DNA of 45,899 nt from Clostridia bacterium (GCA_009929615.1 SAAB01000024.1:1-45899), one strand, 5' to 3'. Shown: positions 24,898 to 34,591, counted from the stretch's first letter. Numbers and translations: made by a program. The notes: generated from the sequence alone by a model not told the origin.

Positions 24898-26373
24898 ATG
24901 GACCAGTTTAATCTGTATAAAGATATTCAGGCCAGGACCGGTGGCGAAATATACCTCGGAGTCGTTGGTCCGGTCCGAACGGGCAAGTCCACTTTTATTA
25001 AACGGTTTATGGATATGATGGTCATTCCCCAAATTGCAGACGTACATAGCCGGGAACAGGCCAAGGATGAACTGCCCCAGAGCAGTGGCGGTACGGTCAT
25101 CATGACATCTGAACCAAAATTCATTCCTAAAACAGCTGTGGAAATTATGGTGGATGACCAGGTCAAGGTGAAAATCCGATGCATTGACTGTGTGGGTTTT
25201 ATGGTAGAAGGAGCATCGGGGCATCAGGAAAATGGAGAAGAACGGATGGTCATGACACCCTGGTTTAATGACCCGGTACCTTTTACAAAGGCAGCAGCTA
25301 TAGGTACCCAGAAGGTTATTAAGGAACATGCCACCGTTGGACTGGTCGTTACTACAGATGGAAGTTTTGGAGATATTCCAAGAAGCCACTATGTTCCGGC
25401 GGAAGAACAGGCTGTAGAGGAATTAAAAAAAATAGGCAAGCCCTTTGTTTTGCTTATTAATACGGTGAAGCCCTATTCGGATGAGGCGAAAGCTTTAAAG
25501 GAAGCATTGGAAAACAAGTATCAGGTCCAGTGCATGGTTTTAAATTGCGACCAGCTCCGTAAACAGGATGTAGAAGACATAATGAAGGGACTTTTGCATG
25601 AATTTCCTGTGGCGGCTTTGGAATTTTATCTGCCCCGGTGGCTGGATGTCCTTCCAAAGAGCTACGAACTCAAAAGTCAGATTATTGACACTCTTAAAGG
25701 CTTTATAGGAAAATGCCGGACGATGCGGGACTTTCGTCAAAATCAAAATATTCTTAATCAATCCTGGCTAAAAAAATACTATATAGAATTAATGAACATG
25801 TCGGATGGACACATTAAGATTCATATGGAACTGGACATGAAATATTATTATGAAATGCTTTCGGAACTTATAGGAAGTGACGTGGCAGGGGAATATGAGT
25901 TTTATCAGATGATTAAAGTGCTGGCAGACCAGAGGGATGAGTTTGGTAAAGTGGCTCAGGCCGTGACGGCAGTTAAAGGACAGGGCTATGGGATGGTTAT
26001 GCCGGCCCAGGAAGAGGTTGCCTTTGATGAGCCGGAGCTCATTCGTCATGGCAGCAAATACGGGGTGAATATTAAAGCCCATGCCCCGTCGATTCATATG
26101 ATACAGGCAAATATTGAAACAGAAATTGCTCCAATCGTGGGGACTCAGGAGCAGGCAGAAGACCTGATTCGTTATATCCGGGCCAATGGACGGGAAAGCA
26201 GAGAGGAAATGTGGAATACATTGATTTTTGGAAAATCCGTAGGACAGCTGGTTGAGGAAGGTATTCAGACGAAGGTTGCCCGTATGACGGAAACAAGTCA
26301 GAATAAACTGCAGGAAACTCTGCAAAAAATCATTAATGACAGCAATGGCGGCGTAATCTTTGTTATTATATGA
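24898..26373 (+). CDS. spoIVA: Stage IV sporulation protein A, spore-coat morphogenetic ATPase
   Basis: 491 residues, matching the ~492 of Bacillus subtilis SpoIVA. It begins MDQFNLYKDIQARTGGEIYL. The Walker A motif is GPVRTGKST at residues ~24-32, and the domain retains the GTPase-like fold (DCVGFMVEGASGH, TTDGSFGDIPR, LLINTVKP). SpoIVA polymerises by ATP hydrolysis on the forespore surface to form the basement layer of the coat. The frame is open upstream to 24781, but the conserved N-terminus and SD fix the start at 24898. In known sporeformers the gene belongs to the sigma-E regulon; here the SD sits in a hairpin. Confidence 0.97.
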   Translation: MDQFNLYKDIQARTGGEIYLGVVGPVRTGKSTFIKRFMDMMVIPQIADVHSREQAKDELPQSSGGTVIMTSEPKFIPKTAVEIMVDDQVKVKIRCIDCVGFMVEGASGHQENGEERMVMTPWFNDPVPFTKAAAIGTQKVIKEHATVGLVVTTDGSFGDIPRSHYVPAEEQAVEELKKIGKPFVLLINTVKPYSDEAKALKEALENKYQVQCMVLNCDQLRKQDVEDIMKGLLHEFPVAALEFYLPRWLDVLPKSYELKSQIIDTLKGFIGKCRTMRDFRQNQNILNQSWLKKYYIELMNMSDGHIKIHMELDMKYYYEMLSELIGSDVAGEYEFYQMIKVLADQRDEFGKVAQAVTAVKGQGYGMVMPAQEEVAFDEPELIRHGSKYGVNIKAHAPSIHMIQANIETEIAPIVGTQEQAEDLIRYIRANGRESREEMWNTLIFGKSVGQLVEEGIQTKVARMTETSQNKLQETLQKIINDSNGGVIFVII

Positions 26374-26380
26374 TATTTTC

Positions 26381-26420
26381 AAAGAGGATTATTTGTAAAA
26401 ATACAGATAGTCCTCTTTTT
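26381..26420 (+). terminator. Terminator after spoIVA
   Basis: 16-bp stem AAAGAGGATTATTTGT / ACAGATAGTCCTCTTT, with two G-U pairs favouring the + strand, loop AAAAAT, then TTTTT. Confidence 0.9.
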
Positions 26421-26490
26421 CTCTAGGTTGCTTTTCAACTCTAATGATGTTAATATAAACTATGTATGCTTAAATAAAGGTGGAATAATA

Positions 26491-26964
26491 ATGAAAGTAA
26501 CCATATATACCGATGGTGCAGCCAGAGGAAATCCCGAAGGCCCGGGAGGATTTGGGACCATATTAGAGTACAGAGACCCAAAAGGAGAGCTTCATGTAAA
26601 GGAGATTTCCCAGGGCTATATAAAGACGACCAACAATAGGATGGAGATGATGGCGGCTATTGCCGGATTTGAGGCATTGAACCGTCCATGTCAGGTGGAT
26701 GTGTTTTCGGATTCAAAGTATTTGATAGATGCTTTTAACCAGCACTGGATTGACAGTTGGATTAAGAAGAATTGGAAACGCTCTAAAAACGAGCCAGTAA
26801 AGAACATTGATTTATGGAAGAGGCTTTTGAAGGCAGCTGAACCCCACCAGGTCACTTGGAACTGGGTTAAAGGCCATGATGGACATCCGCAGAACGAACG
26901 GTGCGACGAATTGGCAACGACAGCAGCAGATGGAGAGGATTTAATAGAAGATGAAATCGTTTAA
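26491..26964 (+). CDS. rnhA: Ribonuclease HI
   Basis: 157 residues. The catalytic carboxylates are in place: Asp in [11 protein letters not shown], Glu in [11 protein letters not shown], Asp in [12 protein letters not shown] and Asp in NERCDELA near the C-terminus. It cleaves the RNA strand of RNA-DNA hybrids. AAAGGTGG lies 8 bp before the ATG at 26491, so the longer frame from 26428 is not used. The gene opens a tightly packed run of RNA/DNA-processing genes and overlaps the next by 14 bp. Confidence 0.95.
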   Translation: MKVTIYTDGAARGNPEGPGGFGTILEYRDPKGELHVKEISQGYIKTTNNRMEMMAAIAGFEALNRPCQVDVFSDSKYLIDAFNQHWIDSWIKKNWKRSKNEPVKNIDLWKRLLKAAEPHQVTWNWVKGHDGHPQNERCDELATTAADGEDLIEDEIV

Positions 26965-28336
26965 AGAACAATTACCTGAAAAATTCGTAAAACGGATGGA
27001 GGAGCTGCTGGACGGCGAATATCCGGATTTTTATGAGAGCTATGATGAGAAAACCTATGCAGGTCTTCGGATGAACACTTTAAAGATTACACCGGAAGCC
27101 TATTTGAAATTGACGGAGCAGACACTGGAAGGTGTATCCTGGTGTCCGACCGGATTTTACTATAACGGTGGTAAGGAATATTCAAAAAACAGTTTGTATC
27201 ATGCCGGCCTTTATTATATTCAGGAACCAAGTGCCATGTTTCCGGCTCAGGCACTGCCTGTGGAAGCTGGAGACTATATATTGGATATGTGTGCGGCACC
27301 AGGCGGTAAAAGTACAGCCCTTGCGGCAAAGCTTGGCGGGACAGGACTTCTTGTGTCCAACGATATCAGTCCATCCCGGGCAAAAGCGCTGCTTAAGAAT
27401 ATTGAAGCGAGTGGTGTGAAAAACAGCATTGTTCTTACGGAGGATCCAAAGAATCTGGTATCTTTTTTTGAAGGGTACTTTGATAAGATACTGATAGATG
27501 CACCTTGTTCCGGAGAAGGTATGTTCCGCAAAGAGCCTTCGATGATAAAAGCATGGGCCAAAAACGGACCCGAGTTTTTCTTAAAGCTTCAACGGGAAAT
27601 TGTTGACAGCGGTGTGTCTATGTTAAAGCCCGGTGGACAGATGGTATATTCTACCTGCACATTTTCACCGGAGGAGAATGAAGGAACACTGAAATATATT
27701 TTGGAGAATTATCCGGATATGCACGTCATTCCAATGGAAACAGATAATGAATTTCTAAGACCGGCCAGACCGGAATGGGTGGATGGACCGGAAGAAATTT
27801 CAAATGCACGGCGTCTTTGGCCACATCATTTAAAGGGTGAGGGGCATTTTACGGCACTTCTTCGTAAGGATGGTGACGGAACAGCCTATCGTGTGAACAC
27901 TCACCGGGGAATGGATAGGTTGCCGGAAGAATTCGAAAAGTTTTTGAAAGACGGCGGTGTGGAAATATCTTTTGACCCGAAACGACTGATGCTTCAAGGG
28001 GACCACTTGAGCTATCTGCCGGAGGTTATGCCGGAACTGGGAAGACTCCGCAGAATGCGCACAGGATGGTATCTGGGGGATATTAAGAAAAAAAGATTTG
28101 AGCCTTCAGGTTTTTTTGCCCGGGCAATGAAACCGGAAGAATGCAGTCATTGGATGGATTTGAAATTGTCAGATGCCCGTGTTGTGAAATATTTAAAATG
28201 TGAAACCTTAGAGGTGCCGGAAGAATTAGAGAGCGGCTGGTATATCGTGGGGGTAGAAGGTTATGCCCTTGGCTGGGGAAAAGTATCCGGAGGAACTTTA
28301 AAAAATAAATATCCGTCAGGATGGCGGTGGATGTAA
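26951..28336 (+). CDS. rRNA cytosine-C5-methyltransferase, RsmF-like (NOL1/NOP2/Sun family)
   Basis: 461 residues. SAM-binding motif I is [11 protein letters not shown] (about residues 114-124). The two cysteines used in m5C chemistry are present in [10 protein letters not shown] (motif IV) and [11 protein letters not shown] (motif VI). A C-terminal region with [23 protein letters not shown] and a PUA-like end ([12 protein letters not shown]) matches RsmF rather than RsmB. It likely methylates one 16S rRNA cytosine; the position is not deducible. Overlaps rnhA by 14 bp and is therefore probably co-translated with it. Confidence 0.92.
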   Translation: MKSFKEQLPEKFVKRMEELLDGEYPDFYESYDEKTYAGLRMNTLKITPEAYLKLTEQTLEGVSWCPTGFYYNGGKEYSKNSLYHAGLYYIQEPSAMFPAQALPVEAGDYILDMCAAPGGKSTALAAKLGGTGLLVSNDISPSRAKALLKNIEASGVKNSIVLTEDPKNLVSFFEGYFDKILIDAPCSGEGMFRKEPSMIKAWAKNGPEFFLKLQREIVDSGVSMLKPGGQMVYSTCTFSPEENEGTLKYILENYPDMHVIPMETDNEFLRPARPEWVDGPEEISNARRLWPHHLKGEGHFTALLRKDGDGTAYRVNTHRGMDRLPEEFEKFLKDGGVEISFDPKRLMLQGDHLSYLPEVMPELGRLRRMRTGWYLGDIKKKRFEPSGFFARAMKPEECSHWMDLKLSDARVVKYLKCETLEVPEELESGWYIVGVEGYALGWGKVSGGTLKNKYPSGWRWM

Positions 28337-28351
28337 TAGGAGAAGTGTAAA

Positions 28352-29062
28352 TTGCGATTAGATAAATATCTGACAGAGATGGGGCTTGGCAGCCGAAGTG
28401 AAATAAAGCAGGGAATTCGTAAAGGATTTGCTGTGGTCAATGGAAGTGTTGCAAAAAGGCCTGATGAAAAGGTTAGTCAGGAAGATAAGGTCACCTGGAA
28501 AGAACAGCCTGTGGAATTTGTGGAATATGAGTATATTATGCTTAATAAGCCGGTGGGTGTTATTTCAGCAACGGAGGATAAGCGGACAGAGACGGTACTT
28601 GATCTGATCGTGGATAAGAAACGTATGGATTTATTTCCTGTGGGACGTCTTGATAAGGATACAGAAGGACTTCTTCTTTTAACAAATGATGGCCAGCTGG
28701 CCCATCGCCTTCTTTCACCAAAGCGTCATGTGGCAAAGGTTTATTATGCCAGAGTGCAGGGTATTATGAGTGATGAAGATATTCGGCTCTTTAAAGAAGG
28801 TCTCGAAGTGGATGAAGAATTTATGGCTCTGCCGGCGGAATTAGAGATTCTGGCGATTCATCCCGACGGAACCTCGGAGATTCGTTTGAAAATATATGAA
28901 GGTAAATTTCATCAGGTAAAACGGATGGTTCAGGCTGTCGGAAAGGAAGTTACTTATTTGAAACGTCTGTCTATGGGAAGTATGGTGCTGGACGAAGGCT
29001 TGGAGCCCGGAGAATATAGACGATTAACGGATGTTGAAGTGGAGGCTTTATATGTTAAGTAA
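28352..29062 (+). CDS. rsuA: 16S rRNA pseudouridine synthase, RsuA family
   Basis: 236 residues. N-terminal S4 RNA-binding domain (MRLDKYLTEMGLGSRSEIKQ), then the RsuA catalytic signature GRLDKDTEGLLLLTNDG with the nucleophilic Asp, and GKFHQVKRMVQAVG near the C-terminus. It isomerises a uridine in 16S rRNA (U516 in E. coli). TTG start with AGGAGAAG 8 bp before it. Its end overlaps the HAD gene start by 11 bp. Confidence 0.93.
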   Translation: MRLDKYLTEMGLGSRSEIKQGIRKGFAVVNGSVAKRPDEKVSQEDKVTWKEQPVEFVEYEYIMLNKPVGVISATEDKRTETVLDLIVDKKRMDLFPVGRLDKDTEGLLLLTNDGQLAHRLLSPKRHVAKVYYARVQGIMSDEDIRLFKEGLEVDEEFMALPAELEILAIHPDGTSEIRLKIYEGKFHQVKRMVQAVGKEVTYLKRLSMGSMVLDEGLEPGEYRRLTDVEVEALYVK

Positions 29063-29696
29063 TTTTGATGCCGTTTTGTTTGATTTGGATGGTACCCTGG
29101 TGGAGTCCATGTCCATGTGGGGCGATATTGATGTGGAGTATTTAAAAAAATTCCATCTGCCGGTACCTAAAGGACTTCAACAGTCGATTGAGGGCCTGAG
29201 TATGTATCAGACAGCTGTTTATTTTAAGGAAAATTTTGCTATTCAGGATAGTCTGGACCGGATTATGGCAGACTGGAATCAGATGGCTTATGCGAAGTAT
29301 ACACGGGAAATTCCTTTGAAAAAGGGTGCACGCTCCTTTTTAAATCATTTAAGAGGACGAAATATCCGCTGTGGCATTGCTACAAGTAATTCACGGGTGT
29401 TGACGGAAGCCGTTTTAAAAAGTCATCAAATCGAAGATTATTTTGCGGCGATGGTGACCGGTGATGAAATTATAAAAGGAAAACCGGACCCGGAGGTTTA
29501 TCTGGAGGCGGCTAAGAAACTTGGAGCAGACCCGGAAAGATGTCTTGTTTTTGAGGATATTCCTTATGGAATTATGGCTGGAAAACGGGCAGGAATGACG
29601 GTGTGTGCGGTGGAAGATGACTATTCAATGAAAGATATGGATGAGAAAATCCGTCTTGCGGATTTTTATATAAAAACCTATGAGGAACTATTATGA
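29052..29696 (+). CDS. HAD-family hydrolase, beta-phosphoglucomutase-like subgroup
   Basis: 214 residues. HAD motif I FDLDGTL is at residues ~8-14, motif II is ATSNS, and the C-terminal motif reads KGKPDPEVYLEAAKKLG followed by FEDIPYGIMAG. The helical cap between motifs I and II puts it in subfamily IA. Substrate is unknown; sugar phosphates or nucleotides are the usual choices. GGAGG 6 bp before ATG 29052 fixes the start. Stop overlaps the ygiQ start by ATGA. Confidence 0.9.
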   Translation: MLSNFDAVLFDLDGTLVESMSMWGDIDVEYLKKFHLPVPKGLQQSIEGLSMYQTAVYFKENFAIQDSLDRIMADWNQMAYAKYTREIPLKKGARSFLNHLRGRNIRCGIATSNSRVLTEAVLKSHQIEDYFAAMVTGDEIIKGKPDPEVYLEAAKKLGADPERCLVFEDIPYGIMAGKRAGMTVCAVEDDYSMKDMDEKIRLADFYIKTYEELL

Positions 29697-31570
29697 TAAA
29701 AGATTTTTTGCCAATTTGCCGTCAGGATATGGAAGAACGGGGCTGGGACAGTGTTGACTTTGTCTATGTTATAGGGGATGCCTATGTGGACCATCCATCC
29801 TTCGGCCATGCCATTATAAGCCGTGTTCTGGAAGCAAATAATTACCGGGTGGGTATTATTTCCCAACCGGACTGGAAAGATAAAAAAAGTATTGATGTTT
29901 TTGGACGGCCAAGGCTTGGGTTTATAATAAGTGCCGGTAATATGGATTCCATGGTGAATCATTATACAGTCTCAAAAAAGCGACGTCATAATGATGCTTT
30001 TACACCCGGCGGTGTTTATGGAAAACGTCCGGATTATGCAACGGCGGTTTACGGCAATCTTATACGTCAGAGTTACAAGGACGTGCCGATTATTATTGGT
30101 GGAATCGAAGCAAGTCTCAGACGTTTAGCCCACTATGACTATTGGAGTGACCGGGTGAAACGTTCAGTTCTTCTGGATTCGGGAGCGGATTTACTTCTTT
30201 ATGGAATGGGAGAGCGTTCAATCATAGAAACGGCAGATGCTTTAAACAGCGGTCTGGATATTCACGATATTACTTTTATTCCAGGTTCTGTTTACAGAAC
30301 TAAATCGTTAGAATCTGTCTATGATGCACTGCTGCTGCCTTCCTTTGAGGAGATTGTTAAAGATAAAAAGAAATATGCAGAAAGTTTCTATACCCAGTAT
30401 GTCAACACAGATCCTTTCAGTGGTCAGAGAATGGTTGAAAGCTATGGAGAGCATCTTTACGTCGTTCAGAATCCGGCGGCCAAACCATTATCTGTAGCTG
30501 AGATGGACCGGGTATACGGCTTGAATTATATGAGGACCTACCATCCTTCTTACGAAGCAGCCGGTGGGGTTCCTGCCATTGAAGAGGTGAAATTCAGCCT
30601 TGTAAGTAATCGTGGCTGTTTTGGCGGCTGCAGCTTTTGTGCTTTAACCTTTCACCAGGGACGCATTATTCAGGCGAGAAGTCATGATTCCATTGTTAAT
30701 GAAGCGAAAGCCTTTATATGGGAGCCGGATTTCAAAGGATATATTCATGATGTTGGCGGACCGACGGCGAACTTCCGTCATCCATCCTGCGAAAAGCAGT
30801 TAACGCAGGGGGTATGTAAGCATAAGCAGTGTCTGTTTCCGGAACCTTGTAAAAATCTCAAGGTAGACCATCAGGATTATTTGTCCCTTCTTCGTAAACT
30901 CCGGGAACTGCCGGGAGTTAAGAAGGTCTTTATTCGTTCAGGTATTCGTTTTGATTATGTGAATGCAGACCCGGACCCGACTTTTTTGAAGGAACTGTGT
31001 GAGCATCATGTGAGCGGACAGCTAAAGGTTGCACCGGAACATGTGGCAGACCCTGTTTTAGAGCGGATGGGTAAACCGTCGAATAAGGTTTATCAGAAAT
31101 TTATTAAAGATTATAAAGCTATGAATGTCTGCGTAGGAAAGAATCAGTACCTTGTGCCATATCTCATGTCTTCCCACCCGGGTTCGACCATGAAGGAAGC
31201 GGTAAAACTGGCAGAATATCTGAGAGATTTAGGATATATGCCGGAACAGGTTCAGGATTTTTACCCAACACCTGCAACCTTATCCACCTGCATGTATTAT
31301 ACAGGTCTTGACCCAAGAACGATGGAACCGGTCTATGTACCTAGAAATCCTCATGAAAAGGCCATGCAGAGAGCTTTAATCCAATATAGAAATCCGAAGA
31401 ACTATGAATTGGTCCGAGAAGCTTTAGAAAAAGCCCATCGAACAGATTTAATCGGCTTTGATAAGAAATGCTTGATACGTCCAAAAAGGGGCGAAAGTAT
31501 TAAACCGGCAGAAAAGAAACCGGTCAAAAAGAAAACCATAAGAAATGTACACAAGAGAAAAAAGAAATAA
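29693..31570 (+). CDS. YgiQ-family radical SAM protein
   Basis: 625 residues. The radical SAM cluster motif CFGGCSFC is at about residues 309-316 (CxxxCxxC), preceded by SLVSNRG and followed by ALTFHQGR. The N-terminal ~290 residues form the YgiQ-specific region (GDAYVDHPSFGHAII, IGGIEASLRRLAHYDYWSD). The C-terminal tail is very Lys/Arg-rich (KKPVKKKTIRN), suggesting nucleic-acid contact. The reaction of YgiQ proteins is not established. Start overlaps the preceding stop (ATGA), so translation is coupled. Confidence 0.92.
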   Translation: MIKDFLPICRQDMEERGWDSVDFVYVIGDAYVDHPSFGHAIISRVLEANNYRVGIISQPDWKDKKSIDVFGRPRLGFIISAGNMDSMVNHYTVSKKRRHNDAFTPGGVYGKRPDYATAVYGNLIRQSYKDVPIIIGGIEASLRRLAHYDYWSDRVKRSVLLDSGADLLLYGMGERSIIETADALNSGLDIHDITFIPGSVYRTKSLESVYDALLLPSFEEIVKDKKKYAESFYTQYVNTDPFSGQRMVESYGEHLYVVQNPAAKPLSVAEMDRVYGLNYMRTYHPSYEAAGGVPAIEEVKFSLVSNRGCFGGCSFCALTFHQGRIIQARSHDSIVNEAKAFIWEPDFKGYIHDVGGPTANFRHPSCEKQLTQGVCKHKQCLFPEPCKNLKVDHQDYLSLLRKLRELPGVKKVFIRSGIRFDYVNADPDPTFLKELCEHHVSGQLKVAPEHVADPVLERMGKPSNKVYQKFIKDYKAMNVCVGKNQYLVPYLMSSHPGSTMKEAVKLAEYLRDLGYMPEQVQDFYPTPATLSTCMYYTGLDPRTMEPVYVPRNPHEKAMQRALIQYRNPKNYELVREALEKAHRTDLIGFDKKCLIRPKRGESIKPAEKKPVKKKTIRNVHKRKKK

Positions 31571-31579
31571 GGTGTTAAA

Positions 31580-32158
31580 ATGGAAAATGCACAGTTAGTC
31601 AAAGGAACATACGGATATATTCAATGCTGGAAACAGAAGAAATTAATAGCAATAGGTGTGTGGGCCGTCTTTATTGCAGGGATGATTGGAATTCCTGCAC
31701 TGGTCTTTCACAGCAGGTATAATGCCTTTACCATAGCTGGAATTGTTATGGTACTTCCTGCAGCCCGGCAGATTGTTCAGTATATAGCCATGTCCGGTTT
31801 TTCAACGGGAAACCGGGAAGAATATGAAGCAGTTGAGAGCAGAGTTGAGGGCAAAGAATGGCTGATTCTTTTATCTGACATGGTTCTTTCCAGTGAGACG
31901 GGACATATGGTTTTGAATATGATTATTGTCTGTAATGGTAATATTTATGGATATGCACCAAAACAGAAAAAAGACAGAGAAGCGATAGAAGCTTATCTGG
32001 CAAATGTCCTTTCTGAGGAAGACAGTCACAAACGACCGGTTGTACATGAAGATTTCCGTGAGTTTGAAGAAATGGCAATAATGCTTGCGGCTAATGAACC
32101 AAGCCAGCCCATGGAAGGCCATTGCATCGCAGAAAGATTAAAGGCTCTTTGCTTATAG
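31580..32158 (+). CDS. Unknown membrane protein with two N-terminal transmembrane helices
   Basis: 192 residues. A basic N-terminus (YIQCWKQKKL) is followed by two hydrophobic helices at about 23-42 and 49-70, then a soluble domain of ~120 residues that includes LILLSDMVLSSETG, YGYAPKQKKDRE and a conserved-looking EEMAIMLAANEPSQ. I do not recognise the family. It sits 9 bp after ygiQ and 14 bp before the RluA gene, inside the RNA-modification run, so it is probably co-expressed with them. AAGGTGTTAAA serves as RBS. Confidence 0.75.
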   Translation: MENAQLVKGTYGYIQCWKQKKLIAIGVWAVFIAGMIGIPALVFHSRYNAFTIAGIVMVLPAARQIVQYIAMSGFSTGNREEYEAVESRVEGKEWLILLSDMVLSSETGHMVLNMIIVCNGNIYGYAPKQKKDREAIEAYLANVLSEEDSHKRPVVHEDFREFEEMAIMLAANEPSQPMEGHCIAERLKALCL

Positions 32159-32172
32159 AAACAGAGGTATTT

Positions 32173-33138
32173 ATGCAAAAGTTTATCGTAACACCAAATG
32201 AAGCCGGACAGCGTCTGGACAAGCTTTTAGTAAAATATTTGAATCAGGCACCGAAGAGCTTTATTTATAAAATGCTTCGAAAGAAGAATATCACTTTAAA
32301 TCATAAAAAATGTGATGGTTCAGAAAAGACAGCAATAGGTGACGAAGTGACCTTTTGGCTGGCGGATGAAACCATTGAAAAGTTTCGGGAAACACAGAAG
32401 TTTCAGCGGAGCCAGCCTCATTTTAAAGTTCTTTATGAGGATGATGACCTGCTTGCCGTGAACAAGCCGGCAGGACTGCTTTCTCAAAAGGCAAGGCCGG
32501 AGGATATATCGGCGAATGAAGAAGCTATCAGCTATCTTTTAGATGAAGGCGTCATTACTGAAAAATCCTTAGAGGTTTTTAAACCTTCGGTATGCCACCG
32601 GCTGGACAGAAACACCAGCGGACTTTTGATTGTAGGAAAAAGTCTGGGTGGTCTGCAGCATATGGCGGGAGTTTTAAAAGAGCGTACAGCTGAAAAATAT
32701 TACCTCTGTCTTGTAGAAGGCATCATTAAATCCCCTGCGGATATTTGCGGTTATCTGGTGAAGGATGAAAATACGAATCAGGTCAGGATTTCCAAAGAGG
32801 AGGTCAGTGGCAGTCATTTTATTGAAACTTTCTATGAACCCCTTGGAAATAATAAAAAGTATACACTGCTCAAGGTTGAACTGATTACAGGAAGAACCCA
32901 TCAGATTCGTGCCCATCTGGCATCGATTGGACATGGGATTGTAGGCGATGGCAAATACGGAACAGAGGCTGTAAATGATTTGTTTCGGAGAAATTATCGT
33001 TTGAAGCATCAACTGCTTCATTCCTGGCAGATGGTTTTTGATGAAAAGACCATAACAGCTCCGCTGTGGCCTGAATTCGAGCGGATACTTAAGGAGGAAA
33101 ATCTGTGGTCGATTTATATGGACTTACAGAAAAAATAA
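32173..33138 (+). CDS. RluA-family 23S rRNA/tRNA pseudouridine synthase
   Basis: 321 residues. An S4-like N-terminal domain (AGQRLDKLLVKYL, SFIYKMLRKKNI) precedes the catalytic domain with HRLDRNTSGLLIVGKS, containing the RluA nucleophilic Asp, and GRTHQIRAHLASIGHGIVGD. It converts uridines of 23S rRNA or tRNA to pseudouridine; the exact site is not deducible. ATG 32173 is chosen because AGAGG lies 7 bp upstream and the conserved N-terminus begins there; the longer frame from 32122 overlaps the previous gene. The 3' end overlaps queG by 34 bp. Confidence 0.93.
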   Translation: MQKFIVTPNEAGQRLDKLLVKYLNQAPKSFIYKMLRKKNITLNHKKCDGSEKTAIGDEVTFWLADETIEKFRETQKFQRSQPHFKVLYEDDDLLAVNKPAGLLSQKARPEDISANEEAISYLLDEGVITEKSLEVFKPSVCHRLDRNTSGLLIVGKSLGGLQHMAGVLKERTAEKYYLCLVEGIIKSPADICGYLVKDENTNQVRISKEEVSGSHFIETFYEPLGNNKKYTLLKVELITGRTHQIRAHLASIGHGIVGDGKYGTEAVNDLFRRNYRLKHQLLHSWQMVFDEKTITAPLWPEFERILKEENLWSIYMDLQKK

Positions 33139-34022
33139 ATATTGATGATATCGCGGTGTGTCATGCCGGTCCCTTTGACGAGGTTGAAACCCTTTTAAAA
33201 AAGGATATGGAATTGGGTATTCTGCCGCCGTTTACTGAGGAGGATATTCAAAAACGGGTAAATCCGGAAGAGACGATGGCGGGGGCTGCCAGTTTTATTG
33301 TCATTTTAGAACATTACAAACCTGAAGTTTATAAAAAAAGAGAGGGTTTTTATGGGAATATCTCACCGGCGGCCAGTGGTGAGGACTATCATCGGATTGT
33401 TCAGGGCAAATTAAATCTTTTGCTTCAGGCACTTAAAGAGGATGATTCCCAAGGACACTATCAGGCTTATGTAGATAATTCCCCTTTTTCTGAAAAACAT
33501 ATAGCTGTTCGGGCAGGAATGGGACGAATGATGCGAAATGGTCTTTTTTATTCAAGAAAATATGGGTCCAGATGTTTCATTGGAGTGATTCTTACGGATA
33601 AGAAGCCGGAATATTATGGATTGCCAATGCGGCATGATGGTGATGAAGAATGGTTTTCACGATGCAAAAGCTGCAAAGCATGTCAAAATCTCTGCCCCGG
33701 TGAAGCTATTACAGACAAGGGCTTTAACAGTTACCGCTGTGTTTCCTATCTGACTCAGAAAAAAGAAGCTTTAACAAAAGATGAAGAACATAAGCTTGGT
33801 TTGCAAATTTATGGCTGCGATGTCTGTCAAAAAGTCTGTCCTTTGAATCCTTCCTATGAAGCAGGATATGAGACAGGCAGGGAAGTGGACCTTACAGAGC
33901 TTATGGGAATGAGCAATAAACAGTTTAATCAGATATATCGGCAGACGGCTGCAGGATGGCGTGGGAAAAAAGTCCTTCAGAGAAATGCCGAAGTGGTTCG
34001 AAAAAATATATTGGAGAGATAA
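33105..34022 (+). CDS. queG: Epoxyqueuosine reductase, QueG type
   Basis: 305 residues. QueG reduces epoxyqueuosine to queuosine in tRNA using cobalamin and two [4Fe-4S] clusters. Cluster ligands are seen in CKSCKACQNLCPGEAI and CDVCQKVCPLNP. The active-site region AYVDNSPFSEKHIAVRAGMG contains the conserved Asp. The protein is shorter than E. coli QueG (379) and lacks the C-terminal HEAT-like region, as in many Clostridia. AAGGAGG lies 8 bp before the GTG start. It overlaps the rluA-like gene, giving translational coupling. Confidence 0.9.
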   Translation: MVDLYGLTEKINIDDIAVCHAGPFDEVETLLKKDMELGILPPFTEEDIQKRVNPEETMAGAASFIVILEHYKPEVYKKREGFYGNISPAASGEDYHRIVQGKLNLLLQALKEDDSQGHYQAYVDNSPFSEKHIAVRAGMGRMMRNGLFYSRKYGSRCFIGVILTDKKPEYYGLPMRHDGDEEWFSRCKSCKACQNLCPGEAITDKGFNSYRCVSYLTQKKEALTKDEEHKLGLQIYGCDVCQKVCPLNPSYEAGYETGREVDLTELMGMSNKQFNQIYRQTAAGWRGKKVLQRNAEVVRKNILER

Positions 34023-34024
34023 TT

Positions 34025-34555
34025 ATGGCAACATGGAATTCCAGAGGACTGAGAGGTTCAGGACTGGAGGAATTAATTAATATAACCAATGAAAAATACA
34101 GAGAAAAGAAACTGGCTTTGATTCAGAAAATTCCGACGCCAATCAAACCGATTCAGATTGATAAGGCGACAAGACACATTACGCTGGCTTATTTTGACCA
34201 GCGAAGCACTGTGGATTATATTGGTGCGGTTCAGGGGATTCCCGTGTGTTTTGATGCAAAGGAATGTCAGTCAAAAACCTTTCCCATTCAGAATGTACAT
34301 GAACATCAGGTGCTTTTTATGCAGGATTTTGAAGACCAGGGAGGCGTCGCTTTTCTGATTCTTTATTTTTCGGCTGAGAATCGTTATTTTTATCTGCCCT
34401 TTGCACAGCTAGTTGATTTTTGGAATGCTTCAAAGACAGGGCATCGGAAAAGTTTTCATATGGAGGACTTGGACGAAGCCTATGAAGTACAGTGTCAGGG
34501 CTATTATTTGAACTATCTGCAGGCGATTCAAAAGGATTTGGAGCAAAGACCTTGA
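34025..34555 (+). CDS. recU: Holliday junction resolvase RecU
   Basis: 176 residues. The N-terminus MATWNSRGLRGSGLEELIN is diagnostic. The nuclease core VDYIGAVQGIPVCFDAKEC has the metal-binding Asp and the D/E-x-K motif, and HEHQVLFMQDFEDQGGVAFL follows. It resolves four-way junctions in recombination. The frame is open upstream to 33956, but ATG 34025, just after the queG stop and GGAGAG, matches the family start. The gene normally neighbours a penicillin-binding protein gene in Bacillus; here it follows queG. The hisZ promoter overlaps its 3' end. Confidence 0.93.
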   Translation: MATWNSRGLRGSGLEELINITNEKYREKKLALIQKIPTPIKPIQIDKATRHITLAYFDQRSTVDYIGAVQGIPVCFDAKECQSKTFPIQNVHEHQVLFMQDFEDQGGVAFLILYFSAENRYFYLPFAQLVDFWNASKTGHRKSFHMEDLDEAYEVQCQGYYLNYLQAIQKDLEQRP

Positions 34556-34579
34556 CAAAGCATTTCAGAATGATATAAT
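34552..34579 (+). promoter_or_regulatory. Promoter of the histidine operon
   Basis: Consensus TTGACA (34552-34557), 16-bp spacer, TATAAT (34574-34579). The -35 overlaps the recU stop codon. Confidence 0.88.
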
Positions 34580-34591
34580 AGAAAACAATTC

